Source of the DNA: Bigelowiella natans CCMP2755
Taxonomy: Eukaryota > Cercozoa > Chlorarachniophyceae
Reading direction: 5' to 3'
DNA length: 60,713 nt
NCBI GenBank assembly: GCA_000320545.1
Contig: ADNK01002732.1
Span: 1-60,713, forward strand
A program made the translations under genes and the position numbers. Below the pieces are notes generated by a model. The model was given only the letters and a program-made list of their open reading frames with translations, ran no database searches and had not been told where the DNA came from. The first letter of the stretch is position 1. Each line of letters starts with the position of its first letter. Shown piece by piece: positions 26,289 to 36,969 of this stretch.

Positions 26289-27083
26289 TGCTGTTAATAG
26301 GTGTTAAGACCGTTGAACAGTAGTATAACGGATATCCTCCTGGTTGCTTTACTTCCTGGTATTTCAGAGGAGTTATTTTTCAGGGTCAGCAGTAGTGTTA
26401 GTCGTGCTTTATGATCGCTTAGTCGTGCTTTATGATCGCTTAACCAATCATGATAAATCATGAATCACAATACGTTATTATATCATTAACCATATCTTTA
26501 TGTGTTATTATATGTTCTGCGACAACAATAATGATGATGATGATGATGATGATGATATTCATCTCATATAGTATTATCATAATTTCTTTTCGTTTTTATT
26601 ATACCCACGATTAAGTATCGTCGTGAACTATTTTATACAATGTTGTTCTTGTTGTTATTATACCCACGATTAAGTATCGTCGTGAACTATTTTATACAAT
26701 GTTGTTCTTGTTCTTAAGCTGCTTATTATAACTTGCAACCAACCTCTTACTATGTTATCTCTGATTCGTTCACTCATTGATTAGGGTGCTTTACTTCCCG
26801 CTGTGTTCCCTGATTGGAGGGGGGTCATCATCGCAGCTCTCACATTTGGTGTACTGCACAACTCTGGTTGGTTGTGTTGTGTTGCTTGTTTGCTTCACCA
26901 CTCACTTAATACTTGTAGTAAAATGGAGGAGGATAAGGAGGAGGAAGAGGAGGAAGAAATTCAAATATAACCTATGTGATTAGATAACAATCAGCTTAGT
27001 TGTATCCATCATCCACCTCTATCTCCACCGTCATGAAATAAATTATGATCATGCAAGGAAACCGAGAGAGGGGGGAGGAGATA

Positions 27084-27119
<36 letters not shown>

Positions 27120-27249
27120 CATATAAGTAGCTTTTATTCTTTGAATGCGAGAACTCCCTTACAATTCATAGTATACGTAAACATGCATGTGTAATTATCA
27201 TACTACTCACGTCCGTAGTAGTTCATAAACACACCATCCATAATAACGC

Positions 27250-27281
<32 letters not shown>

Positions 27282-27431
27282 CATATTTCTTGTTGATTGG
27301 GTTCGTAGCTATCACCCTACTATATAACCCTATTACTACTATTACTACTACTATTACTACTACTACTACTACTACTACTACTGGCTACATATCATCACCA
27401 TTTGTAATAATGATGTGCATATATATTATTT

Positions 27432-27465
<34 letters not shown>

Positions 27466-28068
27466 GTAGGTGGTCGTAATCTTGCATCGGCTGCTTTTGC
27501 TACTTTGGCTGGTGGTGCGTATGGGGCTTCTTTCATTGCAACTCAGAATTTGCTTGTACCAATGGGGTATTATTAGTATTAGTATTTTCATTATTAGCAT
27601 TTCTTGGGGTACATAAGTGCGTCACTGTAGACACAATTTGTGATTCTTATCTTTTCTTATCTGGTTGCTTGTTGATTGATATTCATATCATCAAAAGTGC
27701 ACATTCTCTTTCCAATCTAATGTCTGCGATCTTGTGGCTAAATGAGCATCCTATTGCTACGAAGTATTCGAATCCAGGTTAGTTCTAGTACAAATATATT
27801 ATTAGTTGTATATATATATTAATGCAATACTTTGAAATTCTCTTCTTATCATCCTATCTTTAATTGACTTGTCTTATTGATTCCTCTGCTGTTTGTAGAT
27901 CGGAACGGTGATAAATCTGGAGATGCAATAGATGATTTAGAACAGAAAGATTCTACTTCCAAGAAGGTGGATAATACAAATGATGATGATGATGATGATG
28001 ATGATGATGGTGATAGTGATGATGATGAAGATAACGATGGTGATCATGATGTCCTTTTGGATTCATGA
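22970..28068 (+). CDS. CPBP-family intramembrane metalloprotease with leader peptide
   Basis: Membrane-embedded protease of the CPBP (CAAX protease/bacteriocin-processing) family. Thirteen exons: 22970-23247, 23758-23831, 24088-24133, 24285-24361, 24919-24956, 25119-25187, 25602-25652, 26031-26087, 26301-26384, 26785-26866, 27470-27566, 27698-27777 and 27899-28068. They give about 400 residues with all phases matching. The three family motifs are present: EELFFRG split across exons 9/10, TFGVLH in exon 10, and HSLSN in exon 12. The N-terminus has a hydrophobic signal segment (TAFLCSSSLVTLFFLIG) ending near PVSA, then a basic region, which suggests plastid targeting. Exon 2 carries a Thr run from an ACT repeat. 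The C-terminus is an Asp-rich tail from a GAT repeat. A weak donor near 28050 could instead join an exon at 28149-28245 ending FGRSSSK. Confidence 0.9.
24565..24672. repeat. Tandem ~42-bp units in a CPBP gene intron
   Basis: Units containing CCACCAGTATGTGTGTGTAA and TAAATTCCAACCGAAAGTAA are repeated two to three times. The block lies just downstream of a (TA)n tract. Confidence 0.75.
25692..25724. repeat. (AT)n microsatellite
   Basis: A pure AT tract in the CPBP gene intron after exon 7. Confidence 0.9.
26596..26715. repeat. Tandem ~58-bp duplication in a CPBP gene intron
   Basis: Two copies share TATTATACCCACGATTAAGT and ATACAATGTTGTTCTTGTT. A separate 21-bp direct repeat (GTCGTGCTTTATGATCGCTT) lies nearby at about 26399-26441. 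Confidence 0.85.
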
Positions 28069-28930
28069 TTGTGTCGAGTAGAATTTTGATCCGGAGTCTA
28101 ATGTAGTGAGTTACAGATCAGTTTTCAGAATGCTGATACATTTTCAGGATAAGCGGGATGAAGATGATTTAAGAAGAGCTGCCAAGAAGTCACGAAAACC
28201 TGTCTCAGCGTCATCATCAGGATTTGGACGCAGCAGTAGTAAATAAATGCTTGGAAGTGGAACAAGACATTCTTGTATGGTATTTAAGTATACGTGTGAT
28301 ACAAAGAAAAAAGAGTGATGATGCACTTAAATTACGCTTATATCCGTATCGTTCGCTCAACAGGCTCGGTGATTAGACCTCTAGACTTTTGCTAAAGATT
28401 GCCGCTCATCAAGTGTTCCCATGTGCGTGTAGTTTAAAATGGAACGCATGTGCCATTTCGCTCTTGCAAATGCTATCACCAGATCATTAGATGCGGTTCA
28501 AAGCATGTACTTGTTCTTTCAGCGTCCCAACCAAATGAAAAATGTGTCTTAGCCCATTTTGCATTGCGCAACGCACTACTGCATTTCAATGTGAATCGTC
28601 ATTTGGAATCCATGTGACTACCAGTTGAATGTGCACGTCTAGACGTGCTAGCGTGCTTCGCGTGTGTCGCATGCATCTTCACATTGCATGGCCATGTGCA
28701 ACATCATCTGAGCTTGCTGAATCGTTTGTGCATGCATGTTTGCGCAGCTAGTCTTGCAAGTGCAATGAACGTGATACCGCACACACTTCTAGACTTGCAC
28801 GTGCAAGCGCTGGAGCGCACCAGCGCACATTGTGAGTGCCTTCAAGTGAGCAACGTGCGTGCACTCATCCTAGCATTGCTGGCTCCCATGCACGTCGTGT
28901 CAAACTAGCATTGCTAGCTAGCTAGGTTGT
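28069..28930. other. Intergenic island with GCTA repeat downstream of CPBP gene
   Basis: Apart from a possible alternative CPBP last exon (28149-28245), no gene is seen. From about 28.33 kb the sequence is rich in TGCA, CATGC and CACGTGCA words and ends in a short (GCTA)n run at 28913-28925, as in the islands at 20.8 and 40.9 kb. Confidence 0.55.
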
Positions 28931-30824
28931 GCAGGCAGCTAGTGATCCGACGTGACAATGAAGGGTCACGCAACAGCACTGGAGCAACAAGCTGCTCGAT
29001 GCAAAACCACGAGGAAGTGAGTTGCGAAAATGACCTTGTGTTGTTCAACCAGTTTTCGAGTTCCGAAAAAAATGAGAATCCTGATCGAACAAAGATCCAC
29101 TGCCCCCACTAGCCCACTGTGTGACCACCAAACCACAAAACGTTCGATTCGAAACCTGAGACGAAAAAAAAAACAAGAAGGCCACAGCATCGCCGTGCAG
29201 CACTGTGTTCAAAACACGTGCAACGCCCAAGCCTCAACGTCAGCAAGCTCGAGTGGCGCAGGGCAAGCTTGGAGTTCAACAACGACCCCCTCACACTGCG
29301 CAATGACAGCCAGGCAGCTCCACCTTTGCTGAACGAAGGTCAGGAGGGCGGGGGATTTCCGCAGAATTTGCACCAACCACCAAGCTGAGTTGAGGAGCTC
29401 CCGTCCCACGTGCTAGCGTGGTGTGCGCATCCACACTGCATCCTGGTGCTGCAAGTTCTTCGCTGGCTGCGGGCACAGCTAGGTGGATGGGCGTGAGTCG
29501 AAGCAAGCGAGAACGAGAGGAGCCAACGCACCTGCAGTGCCACACAGCCAGACCAGTGGACAGCAAGGCACAAGGATTGTTTCGTTCGCCCATTCATCCG
29601 TTCAATGAGGCGAACAAAGAACACGTGACATCCAGGGGAACAAGCAACAACGGTGAGCAGAGAGATTGGGAATGCCTCCAACTTGCACTCCTGGTGGTGG
29701 CAAGTAGCAAGGTGAACCAAATGTCGAAACGTTGAAACATTGCTGGCAACTTGGAAGACGCTGCGTGGCCCACCGCACCGGGCAAAAAACACAAAGAACG
29801 TGTGTGGTTGAATTCATGTGTGTCGCACAAACATTCTGTGTTTTCACAAACACGTGATCGTGACTTGCGTTCTCACGGTGATCACGAACACGTGCACACC
29901 AGGTCACGTGTGATGAAGAACGTGTGAACAGTGCCACACGTGCTGGCATGTTCGCACGTGTGTGCGCTGCACAGCCCGTTCAGAGCTGCAGAACGCGTCT
30001 CAATGAGTGAGCGGACAATGTGCCCCAGCAGACTTTTTGAACGAGTGCAGTTCTGGAGTTGCAACGAACAATGAACTTGACGATGGACCAATCTCGTGAA
30101 CAGTGAGAACGATGATGAAAAACCACGTTTCCAAAGTGTGACAAGACACTTGCAGTGTGCGAAGTGCAGTGCCTCGAATTGGCTTCAATGAGGACTGAAA
30201 ACTGTGCCTCGAACCAACTTCGTTTGGTGGGCTGGTGAGAACCAACCAGTGAAACAATGAAAAACAATGAAACAATGACGACAAACTGCACTTCCAAAAC
30301 GTTGCAAGACGTGAACAATGAACAATGATGATGAACTGCACTTCCAAATGTGGCGCTCAGTTTGCACGCCACGGCCGGACAGGCAGAGCGACGTCCATTG
30401 TGTGCGTGACCCACGACACACGACGTCCTGACGAGCGCGACACAAAACGTTGCAAGACACTTGCAGTGTGCGAAACGCAGTGCCTCGAACTGGCTCAAGT
30501 GAGACAGACCAACTGGAGAACCAGAAGGACCACACTTTCAAAACGGAACGAATGAACGAATTTGACGAAGACTGCACTTCCAAAACACGGCATGACGTTT
30601 GCAAGGTGCGAAACGCAGTGCCTCGAGCTGAGTTCAGCGAGGTCTGAAAACTTGTGCACGACCTGGACGACGCCATGGCAGTGCTGCAGCACTCGCAGCT
30701 GACGTGTTGGCTCATGCACGATGTGGATGCTGCTCCAGCCTGGACAAACATCGCTTCCTTGCCCTTTCCACGTTCAACAAGCAGCGCTTGACAGCTCTGC
30801 CAACTCTCCTGTCCACCAACTAGC
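28931..30824. repeat. GC-rich degenerate repeat region
   Basis: No intact gene. Diverged copies of a segment with TTGCAGTGTGCGAAACGCAG and TGCCTCGAACTGG occur near 30149, 30459, 30609 and 31089, all in one orientation. Some are preceded by TGAACAATGAACAATGATGA. Open frames on the minus strand are long here only because GC content is higher; they repeat the same degenerate peptide (FRTLQ, HCKCL) rather than forming one protein. Confidence 0.7.
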
Positions 30825-31045
30825 TTCGAGCCTGAGGGCACGCCAAGTGGAACTTTGACCTCGTGGGAACCATCGCTGTCTTCGAACGCCAACCTGTCAA
30901 AGTGGTTGAGCGAACCCAGGGCGGACCAAACTTTGCACAACATTGCATCTCGAAGCACAACAGTGTGGGCACACTGCAACAGTGGGTGACGAAGATCCTC
31001 CACAGCGCCCAAGCCACACATGCAACAACAATGAACAATGAACAA
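30825..31045 (-). pseudogene. Decayed non-LTR retroelement fragment, zinc-finger tail of reverse transcriptase (copy 1)
   Basis: The translation has CMCGLGAVEDLRHPLLQCAH, a C-x-C ... H-x4-C pattern like the zinc-binding segment after many non-LTR reverse transcriptases. It is followed by FEDSDGSHEVKVPLGVPSG. It aligns in order with the copy at 31180-31560 (HLIHHC, FDAPDSVK, VLLGAPSDD). No polymerase domain is present, the flanks are degenerate repeats, and no target-site duplication is visible. Confidence 0.45.
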
Positions 31046-31179
31046 TGATGATGAACTGCACTTCCAAAATGTTGCAAGACATTTGCAGAGTGCGAAACGC
31101 AGTGCCTCGAACCAACTTTGGTGAGGGCAATGACTGGTGAACTAGCAGATTTTTTGAATGAAGCTGAGCAAGCTGCATG

Positions 31180-31560
31180 TCATTGTGAGACAATGTGACT
31201 GGCAGCAATGTGGCGAAGGCGCAAGGTGTCAACTCTGATCAGGAACTTCCTGAACGCAACATCCACCCGACGATCCACGTTGGGATCATCCGAAGGAGCA
31301 CCCAGCAAGACTCTGGTCTTGACAGAGTCAGGAGCATCAAAGAATGAGGAACAGGTAGGAGAATCCGGGCCCAGAGCCACTCTCATGCTCGAGAAAAGTG
31401 TGTTCCTCTCAGCATTCAAGTGAGCACAATGATGGATGAGGTGGTTGACACTTTGAACAACTTCAGCATCACAAAGAGGACAGACTGAGGAAGAGGGGGG
31501 CAGATTGTGGATCTTGGCCCTGTGTTCTTCAGTTTCGTAAGTGCAACTGTCGTCGTCGTC
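31180..31560 (-). pseudogene. Decayed non-LTR retroelement fragment, zinc-finger tail of reverse transcriptase (copy 2)
   Basis: The open frame reads SVCPLCDAEVVQSVNHLIHHC, then FFDAPDSVKTRVLLGAPSDD and RVDVAFRKFLIRVDTLRLRH. C-P-x-C ... H-x4-C matches the zinc-finger region found at the C-terminus of many non-LTR reverse transcriptases. The upstream part runs into Asn and Asp codon repeats (31541-31611), so the polymerase region has been lost. It is tagged as a remnant because nothing else of the element is recognisable. Confidence 0.5.
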
Positions 31561-31575
31561 GTCGTCGTCGTCGTT

Positions 31576-31610
<35 letters not shown>

Positions 31611-31749
31611 CACAGATTTTTGTCGGAGTAGTCAGTGGTTGTTGTTCCGATGAATAGTTTCCACAATGTTGTCTAGGTACTAACATGTCGCAGGTGTACT
31701 CATACTACAAGCGATGATGATGGATGATGACGATGATCATCATCATCGG

Positions 31750-32103
31750 TTATACTGATCTATTCCATGCTTCTTTCTACAAAGGGAGGAGAACAGTAAA
31801 CAGGAGCTCATAATTGAAACGAGAGGATCAATCCCACCGTTTGAGGGAAAAGACAGAGAGGCGGAGTGCGGTACTCACAGCAGCTCCAAACTGCTGTGTG
31901 TGAAAACAGCATTGTTCCGAGAGAACAGCCGCACGAAGGTGGAATACGACAGCAGCAGCCAAAAGCACTAGCACAGAAAGACCTCCATCACTCTCATTGG
32001 TATTAGCTCTCACATGATCTCGCAACTTGTTACATGATGGAATAGGCGGCAGCGAGAATAATAATTCGTCTACTACTACGCAAATGAACTTGCGTTGTAT
32101 CAT
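31750..32103 (-). CDS. Possible small single-span membrane protein
   Basis: Two exons on the minus strand (32103-31879 and 31776-31750) are joined by a strong GTGAGT donor and a pyrimidine-rich TTTGTAG acceptor in phase. The model gives about 83 residues starting MIQRKFICVVVDELLFSLPP. It has a hydrophobic segment (GGLSVLVLLAAAVVFHLRAAVL) and ends AAKEAWNRSV. No family is recognised. The true start may lie in an upstream exon. Its orientation fits the alternating pattern: divergent from RRP8 and convergent with the CPBP gene. Confidence 0.4.
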
Positions 32104-32786
32104 CGACAGTATCTTGCAATTTATCATATATTCAGATGCACTATGGTGGAATCATAGCTCTAATTTTCGCAACAGTGGTTCGATGCAATATCACACAACG
32201 GCCAGGTGCATATATGTAAACAGACCTCAGTATAGAATGTTATACTTAAACAGACCTACTCGAATCATAGCCCAGTATAGAATGTTATACTTCGCGCCTC
32301 TCAACACTCGAAACATCAACCGTTGGCATGCTCTTCGACCATCCAAAAGCACATTGTCTGTTGGCTATATTCCCTAGGAGCAGGAGTGGTGGTATGGGAA
32401 GCAAAGGGGACTGAAAAGACACAGAACCAAATCAAAGGAGGAGGAGTATCTAACAGTCAACAAACTAATGCACAGAACCAAATCAAAGATGGATCTCAGA
32501 GCCAAACAAATCGTCGATCAGCAAATGTCATGGCTGCCCTAATATAATTCTACTTACCCAAGTTTCACTCATCATTTCCTCATATTTTCTCCTATGGTGT
32601 TCTTACTCTTTTCACTTGTTTGTATGCTTACTTTATTTATTCAGAAGCAAGCAAAATTGGGAACTAGGACCATAAATTCTCCTTTTCCTGCTGCTACAAT
32701 CATCACTTCAACTGCCACTAACCGCAGTCTTTGCCATACAGGGCAAGTAAAAGAAGCTAGGCGCCTCTTGTACTACGAAACAACAA

Positions 32787-32818
<32 letters not shown>

Positions 32819-32945
32819 GTAAACCATTCATATAATCATTCATTACTACAGCTAGCTATATTTGTTTGATAAACGCGTCATATTCTCCGAAGTAAAAAAC
32901 TTGTTTTTATTTATTTTTTAAAATCGTTTCTCCCTTACGGATAGG
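32104..32945. other. Spacer upstream of RRP8 with unassigned open segments
   Basis: No gene is assigned. A plus-strand open segment at about 32378-32545 contains a direct repeat (CACAGAACCAAATCAAA, twice) and is open in two frames. It could be an exon of an unseen gene or an upstream RRP8 exon. Another open segment at 32645-32780 has GQVKEARRLLYY but no further support. A (CTA)n run lies at about 32788-32816. Confidence 0.4.
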
Positions 32946-35900
32946 ATGAGCAATTTAGATAAAAGATTGGCAACTCCAGATTCTAAAACAGCTAAGCGCA
33001 TTAAGAGACAGATAAGATTAGCGAAAAAAAAGGATTGGCTCTCAGGTATCTTTTCCAACAATCATAGTGTGTCATGATTTTAATTGAATAATAGATGGCC
33101 AACAATTTGCAATTTGTAGTAGTTGACGATATTATTGTAAGATAGTGTAAATGGGCAGGGGTTGGAAAAAGAAAGGGGAAATATATTTGAAATTCAATAT
33201 CAATGGTTATCGCCAGGCAAAAAACATCAGAAAGTGAGGGCTGAACGTGCTTCCGAGGTTGCGTACTTCATCATTAGATAACAAGAATATCACAAGACAA
33301 TAGAAAGAATCCGCCATGATTTATACAAGAACACTAGTAGTAGGATAAAAGTGCAAATCATTCAGAAAAGGGAGAGGATGGTTCTGATTTCTCTTGAGAA
33401 ATAGAAGTCATATAAGTGTGATCAATGCAATTAAGCAGCCACATAATAAATTATTTCCAATGTAATAAAAGGCATATTTCCGATTACTGAGAAGAAGCTC
33501 ATCCAACATCCTCCTGACGAAAAGTGAAATTAAAGAGTCGATTTTTGTAAGGGATTTGAAGGTTGTTCTCACTCTCTATATTGTCTATTTTTCAACTGCA
33601 ATCAGGGAAAATTACTCATCAACTATTAGATAATTATATTAACCATTTTGCTGCTGTGGAAAATGAATGAACAATTGATTTTCTTGTTCTGTCATCTCAT
33701 TACTTACTATCAACAAGGCAAAATATTTCCGATGGATAAATGAAAAACTATATAAGATATCAGGAAGGCAGGTCGACGTGAGCATTAATTATGATGCACA
33801 GCTGTTGCATGTGATATGTCTTGTCGTAGATTCCTATGAAAGTCGGATGATGAGGTGGAATCTACGATCTTATTCATTATTGCAAGGATGATGATAATGG
33901 CCACCAACTGAGCTATATATGAACTTAATCCCGTCGATATTATTTTTATATACTCCTCATTCTCATCATAGAGTCGTGAATACCATCCATCATTATCATC
34001 AAACTCATCATAACAATCTTTTCGTTTTCTAATTTCGTTGGAATACAGGGTTTAAGACTTTTCAAAGGTGACGATGCTAGAAATTCGACCCCTGCAATTT
34101 TCGAGGCTTATCTTGCCGGTTACTCTGCACAGGTAGCAAGTTGTTATAATTATGTTTATTTCTGATGCAAAGTCTGTATCAGTATTCGTAAGATATAAGA
34201 GACTACTCTCATACATATCAATCTCTCAGAACTTTAGTAAGATTACATACACGTATTGGAATGTTGTAATTATTTATTTGTAGGTGTCAACATGGCCGCT
34301 AAACCCAACTGATGCAGCAATTGAGTTTTTCAAGGTGGTTTGGTTGTTATTAGCTGAAATTATGTGTATGAAATGATCAAGTACTACCCAACTTATATAT
34401 GTCGTACCATTTTTATTGTGAAAGCATGCGTGGAAATGCTCGGATAAAGCTAATAATTAAATAACCGTATTCATTACATTAAGAAGCAGAGGTTTAGGAG
34501 AAAGGATGAAATCATACTTGAAGTTTTAAATATTGGTTCTATATTTTTACCCTAATGCCTCCTATCTTCCTCGTTTTTTTCTTATTTCTTTCAGAGGTTT
34601 CCACCACACTGGAAAATAGCTGATTTTGGATGCGGAGATTGTAGGTGATGAATTATGTATCGAGAGTAAAGTTAACTCTTATTTTTCGTACAGTTCCGAT
34701 ATCAAAATTTCCATATACTTATTTCTTATTAGGTTTTCAAAGGAAGTGCCTCAAAATGTAAACAGATTCTTGTAGCAATATATCTTGAAACTTATTATTG
34801 ATCCTTGAAGCAAGCAATCATCCACCAATACGATCTGTTCTAATTCTTTATTGATTTCACAAGAAATTTATTGACGTTTTATAGAGTCTTCGAACATATA
34901 GACTCTCAAGTTTTGATCAAATGTTTAAAGTGCAAAAATTCTATTTTATGAACATTAAAATGTCCAAATTACATTTTTTAAATCAGTTTTCAAATCCTCA
35001 TTCTGTAATCAGGTTCGTAATGTGGATCTTTATTCTTCAGCTGGCGCTAATGGAAACAACGTGACGATTTGCTCAATGGCACAGGTGGTCAACAATTACT
35101 TGTTTATTGGATCTGAATAATCTGTTCAACCATGTGCTTTGACTGGTAACATGAAATTTTACTATCACTTCTTTTGCTAACTAAATGCGTGGGAAATAAA
35201 ATTTCTGGGAAAGTAAAGAATTTACATTTTTGTATTGACTACAAGTTTCGTTAGTTATATTCATAAAATGTAGTGTAATTCATTATGCGGGAGTTTGATT
35301 GTATCCTACTTAAAATTATAGACGCCTTTTACGACTGAATCTTTTGACGCAGTAGTGATGTGCTTATCTCTAATGGGTAAAACCAACGTATTGGCATCAT
35401 TCGTTGTTACTTACGTACGCTTGTTCAGAAATATCAGGAAAAATTTTGTGAAAAGATAGAATTGTTGCATCTATTTACTAATATATAATACCTGAATTGT
35501 CATTTTGAAATGATCGGTGCTCTTTTTTTTTGGTATTTTATGTTTCTCCCTTCATATAGATCTCAATTATTTTCAATGGTGTAACACATAATGCAATTTA
35601 TCAATCAAGATAATTCTTATGAATTATTTAAAATGTACAGGAACGGACTATCCATTATTTCTTCGAGAAGCATGGCGTGTCTTACGACGTGATAATGGAA
35701 TTTTATGGATTGCAGAGGTAGGTACTGATCCAATAGAAATGTTGCATTCGTATTTAGGCAACTTAGGAAATTTTCATAATTTTGTGGTGGGATTTATAGA
35801 TAAGTAACATACGCACATATGCACATATGTACATTTAGATAATGCATAACAAGCAAAATTTATGATTCATTTACTATTATCACATACATGCATATTTATG

Positions 35901-36378
35901 ATATGAATTCATACAAAATTAATAAAACTACACTTATTATGTCCTGATTTGGTCATATATCAATACATGCCTAGTATAGATGCATAAATTTGTTTCAAAC
36001 CTCACAATTCCTTTTTGGATCTAATGTGTTATTTTATTACTGATGCTATTTCATAAAGGTTCGTTCCCGATTTGAATCATCAGATGGCAAAAATTTAATT
36101 CTTAAAGCGTTCAAAAAGGCAATGAATCACATAGGGTACTAAATATTGACTGCTTCCTCCACAAATGCATACTATATGTAATTAACAAATGTACACCGTG
36201 TGCATATATTAAATTTAATGCTTTGCCACGTTTCTCCTTTTTCTCCCTCTCTTTCTATGTAAGATTAATCGATCGCAAAGACATGTAATTTATATGTATT
36301 CGAATCTATGTCTCTCAATATTGGAAATTTGTCTGAAGCATCTTTTGTACCACACAGACATATATGCATACAAACATA

Positions 36379-36438
<60 letters not shown>

Positions 36439-36969
36439 TAGTGCTATGTGTGTGTGTGTGTGTGTGTAACCCTAATATCAATACTTCGTACATATTCACA
36501 TATCAGATTTCAATTAACAGTTGAAGAGAGGCCTAGCAAGATGTTTTTTGTAATGGTTGTCTTCTAATTTGTTAAGTCTGAACTAAAAATTGTGTCGGAG
36601 AGTTGATCACACCAAAGTTTGCCTATTTTTGGTCTACAGGTTTTTAGAAAATCGCTAAGTAAAAACTTTGAGGATGAGAATAGTGAAGTACTAGGAGATG
36701 ATGATAGCAAATGGAAGAAACCAAAGAGGATAAAACGGTAAAACTAAGCAAAGTTTTGATAAGCCTTGTCTCTGAAGTTGCTCTTACACAAATTGGGGTT
36801 GATTTTGCGATACCACTCACTTAGATCATCTTGGCCCCGTCTAAAGATTTGCGAATTTCGAAAGCGACAACCAAAGAATTTCATCATTGCACGTCAAATA
36901 GCTGAAAGGGGTAGAGGAACAGCATCAAAGGCAACGGTAGCATCCAGCCGGAAAAAGCACTTTAAATGA
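32946..36969 (+). CDS. RRP8: RRP8-type rRNA-processing methyltransferase
   Basis: Nucleolar SAM-dependent methyltransferase of the Rrp8 family, which modifies an adenine of large-subunit rRNA. Fourteen exons: 32946-33045, 33217-33233, 33718-33771, 34049-34132, 34284-34334, 34595-34644, 34733-34757, 35013-35084, 35322-35376, 35641-35717, 36059-36135, 36507-36519, 36640-36737 and 36825-36969. They give about 305 residues with phases matching. Family blocks: FRWINEKLYKISGR, WPLNPTDAAIEFF, IADFGCGD (SAM motif I), VDLYSSAG, FDAVVMCLSLMGTDYPLFLR, EAWRVLRRDNGILWIAEV and the near-terminal WPRLKICEFRKR. The short basic N-terminus (KRIKRQIRLAKKK) fits nucleolar targeting. Exons of 17 and 13 nt are needed to keep frame. 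A basic tail extends past the usual end. The start codon is tentative. Introns are AT-rich without the triplet arrays seen in neighbouring genes. Confidence 0.92.
36381..36429. repeat. (AT)n microsatellite
   Basis: A 49-bp AT tract followed by a (GT)n tract at about 36447-36466, in the RRP8 intron between exons 11 and 12. It is the only large microsatellite in this gene. Confidence 0.9.

Noticed and set aside
29340-30498. Several overlapping minus-strand frames of 100-290 codons
   Set aside because: They fall in the GC-rich degenerate repeat block, overlap each other in different frames and repeat the same short peptides; no start context or domain.
32645-32780. Segment GQVKEARRLLYY resembling a pentatricopeptide repeat
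   Set aside because: Only one partial motif, no neighbouring repeats, and it runs into a CTA-repeat Leu tract.
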